A stretch of DNA of 64,000 bases from Zhengitettix transpicula (taxonomy: Eukaryota; Arthropoda; Insecta; Orthoptera; Tetrigidae): assembly GCA_037074705.1 (NCBI GenBank), contig CM073594.1, forward strand, positions 60,818,509 through 60,882,508, read 5' to 3'. Below are positions 25,122 to 37,114 of the stretch, one piece after another (the stretch's first letter is position 1; each line of letters starts with the position of its first letter). The notes under the pieces were generated by a model. The model was given only the letters and a program-made list of their open reading frames with translations, made no database searches and was not told the origin of the DNA. Made by a program: the position numbers and the translations under genes.

Positions 25122-25339
25122 ATTTTTTTAAAATAATATTCTACTGTTTTGTAGATAAGAAACCAACACATGATTTTGTTAGTAATTGTTCACTCAATTT
25201 TAAAGTATTATTAAATGAATTTAATAACAGTATATTTAAATAATATTCTACTTTTTTGTAGATTAGAAAACGTCAAATTATTTTCTCAGTAATTGTTTAC
25301 TAATTTTTAAATTATTTTTAAATGAATTTAATAACAGTA
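25122..25339. repeat. Two-unit tandem repeat, ~108 bp
   Basis: AATAATATTCTACTGTTTTG at about 25132 recurs about 108 bases later as AATAATATTCTACTTTTTTG. Both units end in GAATTTAATAACAGTA. They lie between the inverted PLE fragment and the PLE 3' end, so this may be part of the element. Confidence 0.8.
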
Positions 25340-25371
25340 TTTTTAATATTTATGATAATTTTTTAAATAAA

Positions 25372-25657
25372 ATGTTTAATAAATGTTTTTGTATAAATTT
25401 GTAATTTTATTTAAATAAAAATTATTGAAGACAACTGTAGGATTGATAACAATTATTATTAAATTACAGGCATGTTGAAAATTTGTGATATTATTTTCAA
25501 TATTATAGTGTTTAACATTTTAGTATTCCTTGAAACATTTAAGCTGTTTTTTTCTAATTAAACAAATTTTTAGAAGAACAGAAAATTATATAACATGAAG
25601 ACAAACCTTTATTTCAGTTAGACTGAAGACAGTACAGTTGTGTACGGAAACGTAGTT
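25372..25657 (+). mobile_element. Penelope-like element 3' region
   Basis: About 130 bp (25372-25500) match the 3' noncoding part of the PLE copy at 57718-57850, sharing GTATAAATTTGTAATTTTA and GATAACAATTATTATTAAAT. In both copies a hammerhead-like motif closes the segment, here at 25623-25657. No coding part in this orientation is recognisable. Confidence 0.65.
25623..25657 (+). ncRNA. Hammerhead ribozyme-like motif, core intact
   Basis: The core strands CTGAAGA (25623-25629) and GAAAC (25647-25651) are both intact. They flank a stem II of GTAC (25632-25635) with GTAC (25642-25645), closed by an outer C-G pair with one bulged A and a six-base loop. This matches the minimal hammerhead layout known from Penelope-like elements. 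The stem III and cleavage side are short, as in that class, so activity may need a dimer. Function is inferred, not shown. Confidence 0.55.
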
Positions 25658-28600
25658 ATGTAGCAATAATATAAAAATATATATAAAAAGTTGCCTGTTA
25701 AATCTTATTAGCAAAAAAAATGCGAACAAGAATATTAGTATTATCATTTTTATTTCAGAAAGATTTGCACTGGCTCATATTAAATTTTATAGGGATAAAT
25801 ATTTATTTCTCACGGAGACTTGTTTACATTTTTATTAAATGGTAGTTGTCCGTTATTTGGTTGAGAGACTTGGTGTTCCATATTTCTGAATGTTCTGTCG
25901 TTCGCTTGTTTGAAGAAAATTAAACAAAAGAGGATGGCACAGTGAGTAGGGATGAGGGAGCAAAAATGTTTTAGCTTGATGATGTTTAGAGAAGTGAATG
26001 TTCCACCCCATTATTCTCATTTCATATCGCCCAGAGTCGGCGCAATATTGGCTTGCAAACATTTGCCGCTGTCACATTGTCAAGCAGGGATAGGGACAGG
26101 GACAGCCTGCGTCGGCCAACAGCTGTTTTGTGCTTGCTCGAATATCCATTCTAAATTGACAATACAATGTGTGTGTTATCTGTGGGCACAACAAAGAAAT
26201 TATTACAATGAATTTACAGCAGTGTGTGTTTGGGGGGAAATAAACATTAAACACACAAAACTGTGGAGAAAAAATTTTGTTGTTACATCCTGTGGTTTCA
26301 AAAAACATTCCTGTCGTATTAGTGGTCCCGTAAAAATATATCATTTTCTGGGTAAACCTTGTTTAGCGGGATTGCAGTAAGCCAATAAGCCAGTTGAGGC
26401 GTACCAATATATGTATATATGTATATCTCATTCGGATATCTGTCACAAGTAGACCATTTCTGTCCACACAGATGTTTTTATTATTTTATATACAGACAAA
26501 ACCTCGAGAAAACGTCGTCAGGTTCTTTTCATACCACCGAATGCTATGGTGAAACATTCTCGGTGAGACTGTACTCTGAAAAATATGTTTTTGATAAGAT
26601 CACAATGTTTTTGGAAAGTGTTACTTGAATTAAAATCACACACATACAGATTAAACTCAATGACATAATCCCGGATTCGACACTAATCTCGATTGTTTTC
26701 GTGTTATTTTTTATAGCCTCTCCACCCCGAGCCCCAAGGGTAGTCCCCTCTCATATCGAAAGCATCTAGAGAAACACTAAATCTCATTAACCCCGAAAAA
26801 ATATTTATTCGACGCAAATATAATTCGTTTGAGTAGGTTTCAAAATTTCCACACCCTCTCCTGACTAAGTCAACCAATAAAAATCGAGCTACTGATGAAT
26901 ATGTGTCAGTTTTAGGGCCGACAAAATTTTTGAATGGGTTTTTGAAGACAACCAAAACTTTTATACAACTATATATATGGACTAGTATTTAATACGTGTG
27001 TATCCAGTCTTTTGATACGTCATAGAATGAATTTTCAATACTATACTTAAAATTCGAAATCATTAATTTTCTACATTCTTAAATCGTTTATTATTATATG
27101 TGTTACCAAGCGAAATAATTACAAAGACATCACCCATATACAGTCAAAAATAATAACACACACAAATACACAAAAACTAAAAAAACATTAATACATAAAT
27201 GTAACAGATTTATACATAATTGAGAAGGAAGAAAATGGTACATAAAAGGTTTAAAAAAATTAATAATATCTATGAGTTTCAATTTAATTTCACTATTTTT
27301 ATTAAACACAGAATTACAATTGAATTTTTATGGTTTAGTTCATTTCGTAACGCCAACTTCAAAATTACGAAAGTTCGTCCCAATTCCTTAGCAATCTGTG
27401 CTGTGACGTCACATCTGTGAGCATAGATGATTTTGGCACTAAAATTATAATTTTTAACTAACCCCGAGAGGATTATTGCGTTGTGTGGTAATCACCATGT
27501 TTCGGTACTTCTTATTACTTCTGATTATAGCGCACTGAGTCGAAATTTTAAATTTAATTTCAGACTCTAATGTATGTTTGTGAATTATCTTTATAATAAA
27601 TTTATAATATATTCTTCAATGTAGTTTAATTCCCAGAAGTGTAAAAGAGTTTAATACTGTTTAAAATAATTATTTTCTATAATTTACTTTAATGTGTATC
27701 CTGATTGGTTTAAAGTGTATTTTACAAATAGACAAGTTGCATTTTCCAATGATTGAATTATATTCTTATTCAAAGGAACGTGTTACGCGAGGTAGTCTAC
27801 CATTTTCTTTGTATTACGTCGTGGAAGATGAGCCCTGCAGAAAGAGCATATTAGAAGGATAACCGTAAATCGTGATTTTGAGGTTTCCTCGATAAAAACT
27901 GTGAAAAAAGTAAAGCAAAACAAAATAATTGTGTTCTTCTAAAAGGACGGGGGCCTCAAGTTCTAAATCTTTACCGACTGCTTTACAGCCAGGTTCATTC
28001 TGTATTCCTCCTCATCTCCTCTTTTCCCCTTTTTTCTTTTCTTGAAGGAAAAGTTTGTTAGAGACAGCAATAACGTTGCAGCCTCTTTCCTTAATAAATC
28101 AAGATTTTCCCTTTGCCGTTGCAATTTATCAATGGGAAGATTTCCAGGGCAGCGTCACTTAATCTAATCCTCGCAGTAGATGAGTAATCGCTGAATTGAT
28201 TAATTCTGACGCTTATATTTTTCGTTTATTTTTTTTAAAAAAAAAAACAGTTTCCCATTACCTTAAAAGTTGTGCAATTTATAAATTGGAAGGATTGAAA
28301 CTTATAATCTGGACCATTCTCTTGTGTGAATACTCAAACTTTTGCCTTAAAGTATTAACAAGTTGCCAAGAAAACTGCTAATACTTTGGAAGCTCCCTTT
28401 TTAAAACGTAGTTAAAATTATGATAAATACCTTTATTCGACTTGTCACTTAGTAAAAATGTCTTTTTAACATTTAAATTTCGACACGTTACTTGTCCAAA
28501 AAATAGGGAAAATTTTTACTGCCTGTTTAATTTATATCGTATAAAGCAGAGACGTGGACCAATTAAAGACTAGTTTCATTTAATATTCAGAAACCACTAG

Positions 28601-29328
28601 AGGGCATTTGTTTTTAATTATTTATATATAATTCCTGTTAAGAACCCACCACACATTAGAGGTACCATAATCAGAAATTTCATTCAGTTCTGTATTGTCT
28701 TATTTAAAAAAAAATCAGGAGACTTTCTTCAAATTTAAAACTATATAAGTTATTCTTGGTATACAACAAGAAATATTACAAATAGGCTATAATAGAAAAT
28801 AGCAAGTGATACTCATAATTAATATTTAAATCGACGAGTAATGAAAAAAAAATTATATAAATATTGTTGCCAAAAGTTCAGAACAATTTTTATACGAAAT
28901 ATCTACTTCCATTGCTAGATTGACATTTAAATCAAAAACAAGAACTGAGAATCACCAATATAGATCGTTCTTAATTTCGGACATTATCAAGTACTAACAT
29001 TATAGTTGACGAAAGACGAGACGTTAATAATTATTTTAAGGAAAATTTGTTCCAATTCGTTAAATTTTGAAATATTTTGATTGTATTAACTGCCAATATC
29101 TTCAATTAAAACTTTAAAAAATCAATTTAATATTAATAGTGACTTTTAATAAAATTGAAAGTGACTGGTGTCGCTTCCGTGACTGTTTTAACCAAAATAC
29201 TACTATTTTGCTAATAATACAATTAAAATTATAAATATAGAAGTGTGCCACTAATAAATATTAGAATGGAAGCTTAATGTTTCTTAATCAGTTCTGTTGA
29301 CTTTTGTTTCTTAAAAAAAATCTGTACA

Positions 29329-29365
29329 ACGTTTCGATAACTAGTTCAGACGTCTTCGCAGGTCT
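29329..29365 (-). ncRNA. Decayed hammerhead-like motif
   Basis: On the minus strand, CTGCGAAGACGTCTGAAC is followed by ATCGAAACGTTGTAC. The GAAAC strand is intact and the CTGANGA strand has one change. It is probably a relic of a PLE 3' end; no coding part lies nearby. Confidence 0.3.
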
Positions 29366-29652
29366 GACGACGATGAAAGAACTGTCCGTCGAAACGGCGT
29401 ATAGAATTCTTTTAAACAAATTCGTGGGTTGGGAAAAAAAAGTGTTAATTCGGTATTTTTACAAATACATTTAGTACAAAAAATGTCTAAATCCTGAACT
29501 ATTTTCTTTAATACGTTTATACGTTTTATGATAGGGATAAAGAAATAATTAGCATACAATTGACCCGGTAATTCCGTTGCGTACTAATAAATGGAAATTG
29601 TGATAGTGAAACCAAACGTTTCTAACGGTAGCAAGCTGTACCCAGGGAAAAT

Positions 29653-30075
29653 ATTTTTTTAAGGGCAACAGGCTACATGAGGGTAATCCACGTTGGGCAA
29701 GTCCCCTTTAGTAGCATAGGAAGGGATTTGAAAGGGGGGATGCGGAAGGGTAGAGGAAGGTAGCCAAGGGTTAACTAGGGCCCCCGGGCGATGGTTTAAG
29801 GATCCTACCTGCATCAGGTAGGTCGGGCATTGGATACTTGTCCCACGCCCTTCCGATAGCGGGAGAGGAGTTTGCTGTAGGGATGCAGCATTCCCTTATC
29901 CGTGCCTCGACCAGTTTAGGAGGCAGCTGGCCGACTATTCCAATGGGAATAGCGGACAACTCTTACCGTATGCTCAAGGTCTGTGACCCCGGATCATACA
30001 CCTCTCAGAACAGGCCGAGGTGCCTCGGCTTGTGGGAACCTTAGTTCAAAAACGGAGGGGTTCAAAAACGGAGAG
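29653..30075 (-). repeat. 540-bp A-tailed repeat, copy G
   Basis: This copy starts on the + strand with a T-run after CCAGGGAAAATA, and continues through the full core to GTTCAAAAACGGAG, which is duplicated at its end. It lacks about 120 bp including the hairpin head and has an internal deletion near 29806-29812. It is head-to-tail with H. Confidence 0.9.
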
Positions 30076-30095
30076 GCCCTTTTCCAGGGAAAACA

Positions 30096-30274
30096 TTTTT
30101 TTTTAGGGCAATAGGCTACATGAGGGTAATCCACTTAGGGCAACTCCCCTTTAATAGCATAGGAAGGGATTTGAAAGGGGGGATGCGGAAGGGTAGAGGA
30201 AGGTAGCCAAGGGTTAACTAGGGCCCCCGGGCTATATTTTAAGGATCCTACCCGGCATTCGCCTAAAGGAATGA
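30096..30274 (-). repeat. 540-bp A-tailed repeat, copy H (truncated)
   Basis: Preceded by CCAGGGAAAACA, nearly the same context as copy G, then a T-run and the first ~180 bp of the repeat, stopping after GGCATTCGCCTAAAGGAATG. The remaining two thirds are absent. Confidence 0.9.
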
Positions 30275-31428
30275 TAGATTTTAGTATTATATTTATGGAC
30301 AAAGTGCAAGAACGCTTCTACGAGAGATAAATTCCATTAAATTCCGTCTGTATGAGACGGTCGGGTAAAATAAAGTTACTAATTTCATCAAAGAATAAAT
30401 TAAATAAAGAGGAATCGAAACACAATTTTGGTCAAAGTTGAGAAAGAAACGGTGTGAAAATTTAATTAAAAGTATATTAAATATAGCTGTGGAACACAAG
30501 TGCGTTGAGCAATTTTTGTTCTGATACTTTTATCTTATAAAGGCAAGGGCTATTCGTGTAGCGGAACTTGTTAGCCGAGTCTGGCGTGACAGCTGTCTCA
30601 CCTTTCACCTTCACAATGTAGGACAAATGATGTTGCAAAGTGTTTGTACCGTGCTTTAAGAGATACTGCCAAGTGTTTTCACTATAGGAAGTAGCCTTAC
30701 AGTGACGTAAATTAGTGAATATATAATTATTATTAAACAAATGATAAAATATAAGATTTTTCTCCATCGATAATCTAAAAATAATAATTTGTTTTTCATT
30801 GATTCTGTTCTGTTCTGGTCAACGGGCAGACTCAGTATGACTTCAAATATTAATAATTTTGAAGAAATGAATCCCTGGATCCAATAAACAGCTTGTTACA
30901 GTAGGGGTCGGGGTGTTCCTTTAACGTATAAATATCATCTCTGTTCACGGATGAGACCAGCTGTAAAGCTCCTGGCTTTCATCGTAAAAGGTTCACCGAA
31001 GCGTCGTGGAGACTTTTCACCGGCCTGTCACTAGAAGATCGAACATCCATCTACCATAAATCAAAGGCAAGTTCAAAAGGCTTCTCTTCAGTAAAAAAAA
31101 TATATACTTTTTTTTTCTTCTTGCTGAGCCAGCAAGAGTTCGTATATCAAACATTATTCAAGTGTTCCCAGTCATGAAGAGTCGGGTCGGAGCTATCACT
31201 GAGGTCGTTTTGTATGTTTCTCTAAAATTTTAGTGTCTCCGGTTTGCAATATATTAATTAAAAAAATATTTATGGTTCGAGTATGTCATCTTTGTCGATT
31301 TACTTCCTTCTTCAGCTAATTTCAAATTCATTAGTATATTGCTAAACAAGCTAATTGCGTCATACCTGATTCTAAAATTTTTACGTGAAGAAACACACAC
31401 ACATATATACATATATATATATATATAT

Positions 31429-32415
31429 TGTAATGCCAATTAATTAAGGCATTAATTGAGAAATGAAAAAAATAAATCTATTCTTGACGGCGGTACAGAA
31501 CACAGCAACAATGTAGCCAAGTATTGTTTCCTTTGTCGGAAGAAGCAATGTGCGCTCAAAAATTACGAGAGAGTCCAGTTCGCATTATGATATGGTAGAG
31601 TTCAGGTCGCATTAGCAGGAAGGTTTGGTCGCAGGAAGATATTGAGAAGTTAGAGTTGGCTGGAAGGTTTGGTCAAGTACAGGTCGTATTAAAATAGACG
31701 AGATATTCTTTTAAAAAGTAAAGTTAAGTAGAAGCAGTGGCCAGTCAGACACGACATAAATTGGTCGAGTTGAAATAGACAAGACAATTTCAAATATTCA
31801 AAGGAAATTTGCAGAGAAACATCGAGAATTACCAATCAACAACTTTGATTGGTCCCTGAACATTTTGCTCAAGACGAAATATTTACTTGAGCAGAAATAC
31901 GAAACCTGCTAAACACAAACAGTTTTTGGTGCACATAGCCGAGCAGAAGTAGCAGAAGTCAATCGAGAGAGAGACGAAAGGATGATTATCCTGGTTCCTG
32001 ATTTTTTATCTAAAAATATTAATTTTAGAATTTAACCCCGCCATAGTGTTTCGTCAAGTACGAGGTATCCTGGAATGCTGCCGTGAATAACAATATAAAA
32101 CAACTAATTATGTAAACCTGATTAAAAGATAGACGTCAGATTTCGTTTTCTTCTTTTGATTAAAAATTTGTTAATTAGAATCCTTCTTTTTAGTTTAACT
32201 TCGCTGATAAGTAAATTTCGTCATAGTTGATTGACGAGTAAATCTTTTTTAAATTGGAATTTGTGTTTTAGTTGAAAAATAAAATGATTCGCCATTATCA
32301 AACCCAGTAAAGACCCTGAGATAATTTTTAAATTGTGTAAACATTGATTATAAATTTGTTTGTTTGTAAAATAAAAACTTTTATTTATTAAAACGCCTCT
32401 CGTTTAATTATTAGA
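31429..32415 (+). mobile_element. Solo LTR in an (AT)n tract
   Basis: A 987-bp unit begins TGTAATGCCAATTAATTAAG and ends TTTAATTATTAGA. Its closest relative is the minus-strand copy at 59979-60954, which keeps the expected ATTACA end, so the terminal CA here has decayed to GA. Shared landmarks include CATTATCAAAC, AAAGACCCTGAGA and CAGATTTCGTT. There is no internal coding sequence and no second LTR. It is flanked by ATAT on both sides, fitting a 4-bp ATAT target duplication like those of some insect Gypsy-type elements. It is presumably a solo LTR left by recombination. Confidence 0.75.
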
Positions 32416-32593
32416 ATATATATAGTAGAGACCACTAATGCAAAATAAAAGTTTTTTATATAATTTATGGCCCTGGTATTGTAAACAAGAGTCAGCGTGA
32501 CGTCGTAAGGTGGTGTACTAAAGACTTATTACTGTCGGCATATATTTGAGGTTGAAAGTTTGAACGAGAGAACAGCTAGTCTGTTTAAGGGGG

Positions 32594-32670
32594 CCGGGCG
32601 ATGATAGTCATGGCGACTCCGTAATGGGAACCCGGCTGATTATGGTCATTCTGTTCGTAACGGAAACCGG
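32594..32670. repeat. Two imperfect ~37-bp tandem units
   Basis: CCGGGCGATGATAGTCATGG and the next CCCGGCTGATTATGGTCATT begin two imperfect units that end GTAATGGGAA and GTAACGGAAA. They lie in a GC-balanced patch (about 32470-32830) right of the solo LTR. The origin is unknown. Confidence 0.55.
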
Positions 32671-34149
32671 CCTAAAGTGGTCGCATTCAGCCTAGGATAT
32701 TAAATATCAGCAAAGTAAAGTCGGAAGATACAAGTAGGGCGAAATAGTTATAGAACGAATGTTAGAGACGCGTCCGGTTGTCAGTTGACCGTAAATTAAG
32801 AACGTTGTGAGTAGATTTAGATTGCGAACAGTGATTACCATGACCTGATATATAAAATGTATTTTCAATAATCAGTGAAGTGTGTAAGCATTGTGGTATG
32901 AGAGCGGCCCTGAAGAATTAAGAATTTCATTAAAAGCTATGGTAATTATTTAAAAGTTTACGTACAGAAACCAAACACTATAAATTTGTACGAGATCAAG
33001 CTGATGCCAAAAAAAATCTGATTTACTTTTACTTATACTAAAACAATGAAATTTTAAGTTTCTTATTGATCCGGTCCAGTCACATCAAAGCACAATAAGT
33101 AGTTTTTTAAACACGAAACCTTATTTGTGAATTGTATCCCAACGACCTGGCCTGCAGAAATCAGCGGCCATTGACGTTGCTACCACAAGATGGAAGTTGA
33201 ACTCGCCTCCGGATAAGTTTCTAGCAGAAGACCTCTCGATGTTCGGAGTAAATCGAGCCGTGCTGTAACTCCCAAATACACAGATAGTGGAAACAGTGTT
33301 GTTTAGAAATTAAGTCTGATTGGTGCTTCATTGTTTGCCGAAGTATTCGTGCAGTAATCGTTTCTTTACACTACTATCTATTCGCCTAATCCTTTATAGC
33401 AATGTCACAGTCGGGAACCTTTCAAAGTTTTTCATGTAAGAATTAGAATCACTTTTTAACAAAAACAAACAACGTTTTACGGTATCGACAACAATATTTC
33501 AGAACTTTTATAATTCAGATGCTCTCGGTTCCGCCATAAAAAGCATTCTCTCTACAACAACAACACTCGTCAAAAGATATGCCATCTTCGGGCAAGGAAT
33601 AAAACATGAATTAATTTAAATAAATTATCTGAATTATGAAACAAAAATTATTTTATATTATGAGAATATTTAAAAAATATAATTTTGTCATTACAATACA
33701 TATATATATATATATATATAATGTTTCAATACACCGAAAAACGATCTTCTGGAGAAAACGTTGGCCGACGTCATCTCATACCCCCCCCCCTCCCACAAAT
33801 TAATTCGTCTGTGAAGCGTATTACACTATATTAACAGATAATTAGGCCCATGATATACAACGGGGCCACCATAGCCAGTGTAAATGCAAATATGTTCGTT
33901 TCGTGACGATCATACAACACGGAATAAGAATTAGTCATTCATTTATAATTTAAGGTTGAATTTAGCTCGATGATTAAGTAGATTCTAAAGAGAACCAGAT
34001 CGATACAAACAGCTAACTTTAAATAATATAGAAAGCCATGAATTTTTTAAAGTGACAAATTTAGAATATGTATTCGTTTTAATTATTTTATTTAAATTTA
34101 TTTCTTTAGCACGTCACAGTACTGTTATCTGCAATGTTAAATAGTTTCC

Positions 34150-34330
34150 TATTTTAAATTTGGATTATATCATTAACGTAAATGGCAAACAATTGTGGTC
34201 CAAACACCGATCCCTGTGGCACACCAATACTTTACAATCCCCCCATATTCTACCTTCTGTACAAACCTGTTTAAAGCACGTTATAGAAATCAGTTTAGAT
34301 ATTCTACTTATACCATACGTTATTTTTTGA
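34150..34330 (-). pseudogene. Non-LTR reverse transcriptase fragment
   Basis: The minus strand reads GVPQGSVFGPQLFAIYVNDI, the conserved RT segment that precedes the catalytic box in Jockey/CR1-type LINEs. An in-frame TAA lies three codons upstream, and another frame continues the homology (VEYGGIVKYW), so a shift separates them. Only this short piece is recognisable. Confidence 0.8.
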
Positions 34331-35728
34331 TTAATGTATAGCATATGAAGAATTTTTTTTCATCTTTCATGTGTTATAAGTTAATAAAATTTCCACTATT
34401 CGTCATTAATATTTTTGTTTCGTGAATCTATTTAAACGAAAACTTGTAATTAAATTAAATTGTGTTTGTAGAATGCTTTCACTTTACGGATTTAATGGAA
34501 AAAAAATTGAAACGTATAGAGGGAATTATTAATGAAAGTTCGAGTAATGAATTTTTATATCGTAATGGATTTTCGGGTAACGTTCTTACCGTGATATTCG
34601 TCACAGGGTTTCTTTTTACCAGTTCTGAATCAGAACATGTAGCTTATTTCAATGATCGTCGTTAAATGGTTTCTGAAAAAGAAAGTGAGAGATAATACGT
34701 CAAAAGTTATGTTCTCAATAGTGGTTTGAGCTCTGTGTGTCGTTACTACGTGCTCTTTGGATTTTACATCTCCTCACAAAAGCAACAAGGATCCCTGAAA
34801 CGTTGTGTGGTAATTCTTTTATCATTTTGTCTGATTACTGGCTATTTATTTTATCTAATTAATATAATTAAATTGACTCTCGCCGTACTTCTGCTTCAAG
34901 GACCCTACGGACGTTCAGCTGCCTGATTTAGAGGATAATTTTGTAGAGCAGACGAACACAATGCAGCGGTAGTATACACTTGGTTACTTGTTGATGCGGG
35001 GGAAACCGTAAGCCATAAATTTTTGGCCACGGAGTAAAGACTGCCGGTCTGCTCTCGCTTCCAGGATCTTTCGGGCGTTGCCGCTTAAAGCGAGATGGAC
35101 AATTGCGCATTGCGGAGGAGGCTTATAATTTATTAGGCGCGGTTGGTGCATTTACGAAATTGTCACAGAGGATATAATGGAAGAAAAGAGAGGAGGGACG
35201 CACGAGCAGTTAACACGAATGGTCGCAGTTTATTAGCGTAATGTTTACAGGCCCGTTGTGGAACTGACTTTGATTAAATATTCAGAGAGAGGGGGTCGTA
35301 AATTTCTGTTTTGCTTCTCTCCGTGTAAATCGAAGAATATATATATACCCCGGGGTAACGGATGCAAATAATTAATTGGGAAATGACGTCACATAGCAAT
35401 AACTTTAATGGCTTTCTAAGGAGGCAAAACTGAGCGAACCCTTTCTTGTATGCAACCAGCAATACACCTTTAGAACCGAGGTTGGGTTCGTTAGATTCTT
35501 ATTGTTTATATGATGACATAGTTCTTTTCGTTACTTTTAGCAACGATTCCAATATCAAATAATCACTTGCACCCTCTTGTTCACAATTTGACATTATGTT
35601 GAAGCTAAATTTATCGTTCTATATCTATTTAACATAAGCAAATTTCTCACCCTTCTATTAATAAACACGATTTTTATTAGAAATAAAAAAATTATTGGTT
35701 GTTAACACTCGCATTTCACACAGGCGTA

Positions 35729-36008
35729 AGCTGCGTCCCCACAGCAAACTCCTCTCCTGTCATCGGAAGGGCGTGGGACAAGTACCAAATGCCCGACCTA
35801 CCCGATGCAGGTTTTTCTAGGGTTTTCCCTGCATTTCTTTAGGCGAATGCCGGGTAGGATCCTTAAACCATAGCCCGGGGGCCCTAGTAACCCTTGGCTA
35901 CCTTCCTCTACCCTTCCGCATCCCCCCTTTCTAATCCCTTCCTATGCTATTAAAGGGGAGTTGCCCAATGTGGATCACCCTCATGTAGCCTGTTGCCATA
36001 AAAAAAAA
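35729..36008 (+). repeat. 540-bp A-tailed repeat, copy I (5'-truncated)
   Basis: First unit of a four-unit array. It begins at GCTGCGTCCCCACAGCAAAC, roughly mid-repeat, and ends in GTTGCCATAAAAAAAAA. Confidence 0.92.
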
Positions 36009-36567
36009 CGCGGGTGCGGGAACTAAGGAGGGGAAAGCCTGCGAGAGGATTTCTCGCAGGTGAACCTTCCCAGAGAGCTCTGACGGGGAGTACCTTTGGG
36101 GATGCTCTCACATCTCTCTGTTTTTTTTGAACTAAGGTTCCCACATGCCGAGGCACCTTGGTCTCTTTTGAGAGGTGTATGTTCCGGGGTCGCAGACCTT
36201 GGGCATACGGCAAGAGTTGTCCGCTATTCCTATTGGAATAGTCGGCCAGCTGCCTCCTAAACTGGTCGAGGCACGGAGAAGGGAATGCTGCGTCCCCACA
36301 GCAAACTCCTCTCCAGCTATCGGAAGGGCGTGGGACAAGTACCCAATGCCCGACCTACCCGATGCAGGTTTTTCTAGGGTTTTCCCTGCATTTCTTTAGG
36401 CGAATGGCGGGTAGGAACCTTAAACCATAGCCCGGGGGCCCTAGTTAACCCTTGGCTACCTTCCACTACCCTTCCGCATCCCCCCTTTCAAATCCCTTCC
36501 TATGCTATTAAAGGGGAGTTGCCCATAGTGGATTACCCTCATGTAGCCTGTTGCCCTAAAAAAAAAA
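36009..36567 (+). repeat. 540-bp A-tailed repeat, copy J
   Basis: Apparently complete unit. It starts CGCGGGTGCGGG, has a hairpin module (CCTGCGAGAGGATTTCTCGC near 36038-36060) and the core, and closes with GTTGCCCTA and an A-run. Its neighbours are direct copies with no spacer. Confidence 0.95.
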
Positions 36568-37114
36568 CGCGGGTGCGGGGGAGGATAGAGCCTGCGAGCG
36601 ATGTTCTCTCGCAGGCAGAACCTTTTAGGAGAGATACGAAGGGGCAACCTTTGTAAGTGCCTTATCCTCTCAGTTTTTGAACTAAGGTTCCCACAAGCCG
36701 AAGCTCCTCGGCCTGTTCTGAGAGGTGTATGTTCCGGGGTCACAGACCTTGGGAATACGGTAAGAGTTGTTTGCTATTCCCATTGGAATAGTCGACCAGC
36801 TGCCTCCTAAACTGGTCGAGGCACGGAGAAGGGAATGCTGCGTCCCGACAGAAAACTCCTCTCCCGCTATCGGAAGGGCGTGGGACAAGTACCCAATGCC
36901 CGACCTACCTGATGCAGGTTTTTCTAGGGTTATCCCTGCATTTCTTTAGGCGAATGCCGGCTAGGATCCTTAAATCATAGCCCGGGGGTCCTAGTTAACC
37001 CTTGGCTACCTTCCTCTACCCTTCCGCATCCCCCTTTTCAAATCCCTTCCTCTGCTATTAAAGGGGAGTTGCCCAACGTGGATTACCCTCATGTAGCCTG
37101 TTGCCCTAAAAAAA
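36568..37114 (+). repeat. 540-bp A-tailed repeat, copy K (reference unit)
   Basis: The best unit for defining the family. It starts CGCGGGTGCGGGGG. A perfect 9-bp hairpin GCCTGCGAG (36590-36598) / CTCGCAGGC (36608-36616) follows, then the conserved core containing the CTATTCC...GGAATAG dyad near 36773-36790, a GGATCC near 36963 and the A-tail. No RNA polymerase III boxes or coding domain are evident. Small open frames occur on both strands. Confidence 0.95.
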
